Shown here one piece after another: positions 63,851 to 64,000 of a stretch of 64,000 nucleotides of DNA. Source of the stretch: Rathayibacter sp. VKM Ac-2857 (lineage in GTDB: Bacteria > Actinomycetota > Actinomycetes > Actinomycetales > Microbacteriaceae); contig NZ_JABMLE010000003.1 of assembly GCF_013205025.1 (NCBI RefSeq), positions 496,001-560,000 on the forward strand, written 5' to 3'. The number at the start of each line of letters is the position of its first letter. Positions within the stretch are counted from its first letter, which is position 1. The notes beneath the pieces were generated by a model. The model saw only the letters and a list, made by a program, of their open reading frames with translations, did no database searches and was not told the origin of the DNA. Made by a program: the position numbers and the translations under genes.

Positions 63851-63885
63851 AATGTCAGGACATTTGCACAGAATCGACCTAGAAT
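63851..63885 (+). promoter_or_regulatory. Promoter with overlapping iol-type operator
   Basis: Perfect palindrome AATGTC-AG-GACATT (63851-63864) overlaps a probable -35 AGGACA (63857-63862); 17 bp later comes TAGAAT (63880-63885). It lies 50 bp before the gene at 63935 and matches the site at 54215 at 12 of 14 positions. Confidence 0.72.
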
Positions 63886-63934
63886 GAGCATCACCGCAAT
63901 CGGCGCCGACGCGCCCCACCCCCTGGAGAGAACC

Positions 63935-64000
63935 ATGAGCGCCACCGTGACCGCCGACGCAGCGACCGCCCCGTACGAGCCGCTGCGGGCCGGCGCCGCG
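63935..64000 (+). CDS. Start of a gene, product unknown (truncated by window end)
   Basis: ATG 63935 follows CTGGAGAGAACC and begins MSATVTADAATAPYEPLRAG, running off the window after 22 codons. Too little is visible to assign a function. The operator-like site upstream suggests it belongs to the inositol regulon, so a transporter or another iol enzyme is likely. Confidence 0.6.
   Translation, partial: MSATVTADAATAPYEPLRAGAA

Overview
The window is about 64 kb of very GC-rich DNA (most third codon positions are G or C). Genes are packed tightly, with many ATGA/TGATG stop-start overlaps, GTG starts and lipoprotein-type binding proteins. This fits an actinobacterium. Protein styles and the intergenic hairpin repeats suggest Microbacteriaceae (Rathayibacter-, Curtobacterium- or Frigoribacterium-like), but the genus is my inference from memory. 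I see no rRNA, tRNA, insertion sequence, prophage or CRISPR array.

Layout: (1) 1-4.7 kb holds the end of an epimerase-like gene, a CYP152-type P450 peroxygenase, and a short binding-protein-like lipoprotein with a CDF cation transporter. (2) 4.7-13.9 kb holds hxlA/hxlB (formaldehyde fixation, RuMP enzymes), a histidine-kinase-ATPase/LuxR fusion regulator, a family-5 binding protein, a sarcosine-oxidase-like flavoenzyme that would release formaldehyde, and a Dpp-type ABC importer with two ATPase domains in one chain. (3) 13.9-21.4 kb holds an Lrp regulator, an EamA exporter, an aminotransferase, an M20 peptidase, a D-amino-acid-oxidase-like enzyme, a PucR regulator and a small secreted protein. 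(4) 21.9-29.8 kb is a LacI-controlled sugar importer with a GH130 enzyme, followed by a large secreted (alpha/alpha)-barrel-like protein. (5) 30.1-32.6 kb holds an aquaporin, an HxlR regulator and a VOC protein. (6) 33.2-38.2 kb is a second sugar importer behind a promoter with LacI-type operators, with a LacI regulator downstream. (7) 38.3-50.1 kb is a catabolic cluster of unknown substrate: FadR-type GntR regulator, membrane protein, three amidohydrolase-type enzymes, a cytidine-deaminase-fold protein, an isochorismatase-fold hydrolase and a Dpp-type importer with a permease-ATPase fusion. A shared palindrome, TTGGATCCAA, links its two promoters and the regulator gene. (8) 50.2-52.3 kb is a tightly coupled three-gene cassette (TIGR04255-like, HTH/ParS-like, unknown) with relaxed codon use; it is the best candidate here for an undescribed system. 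(9) 53.3-64 kb is a myo-inositol catabolic cluster (iolR-like, E, G, TIM-barrel isomerase, C, J-like, A, B, D and the start of another gene), probably controlled through AATGTCAGGACATT-type operators.

Three families of intergenic inverted repeats stand out. Family A is an element of about 95-100 bp built of two inverted halves, each with an inner hairpin whose stem changes in a compensatory way between copies. Family B has GAAGTTGTCGTA-type arms. Family C is a degenerate GC-rich array at 32.7-33.2 kb. Regions 2, 4, 6, 7 and 9 each pair uptake or catabolic genes with a local regulator, so the window reads as a string of substrate-specific islands of a plant- or soil-associated heterotroph.
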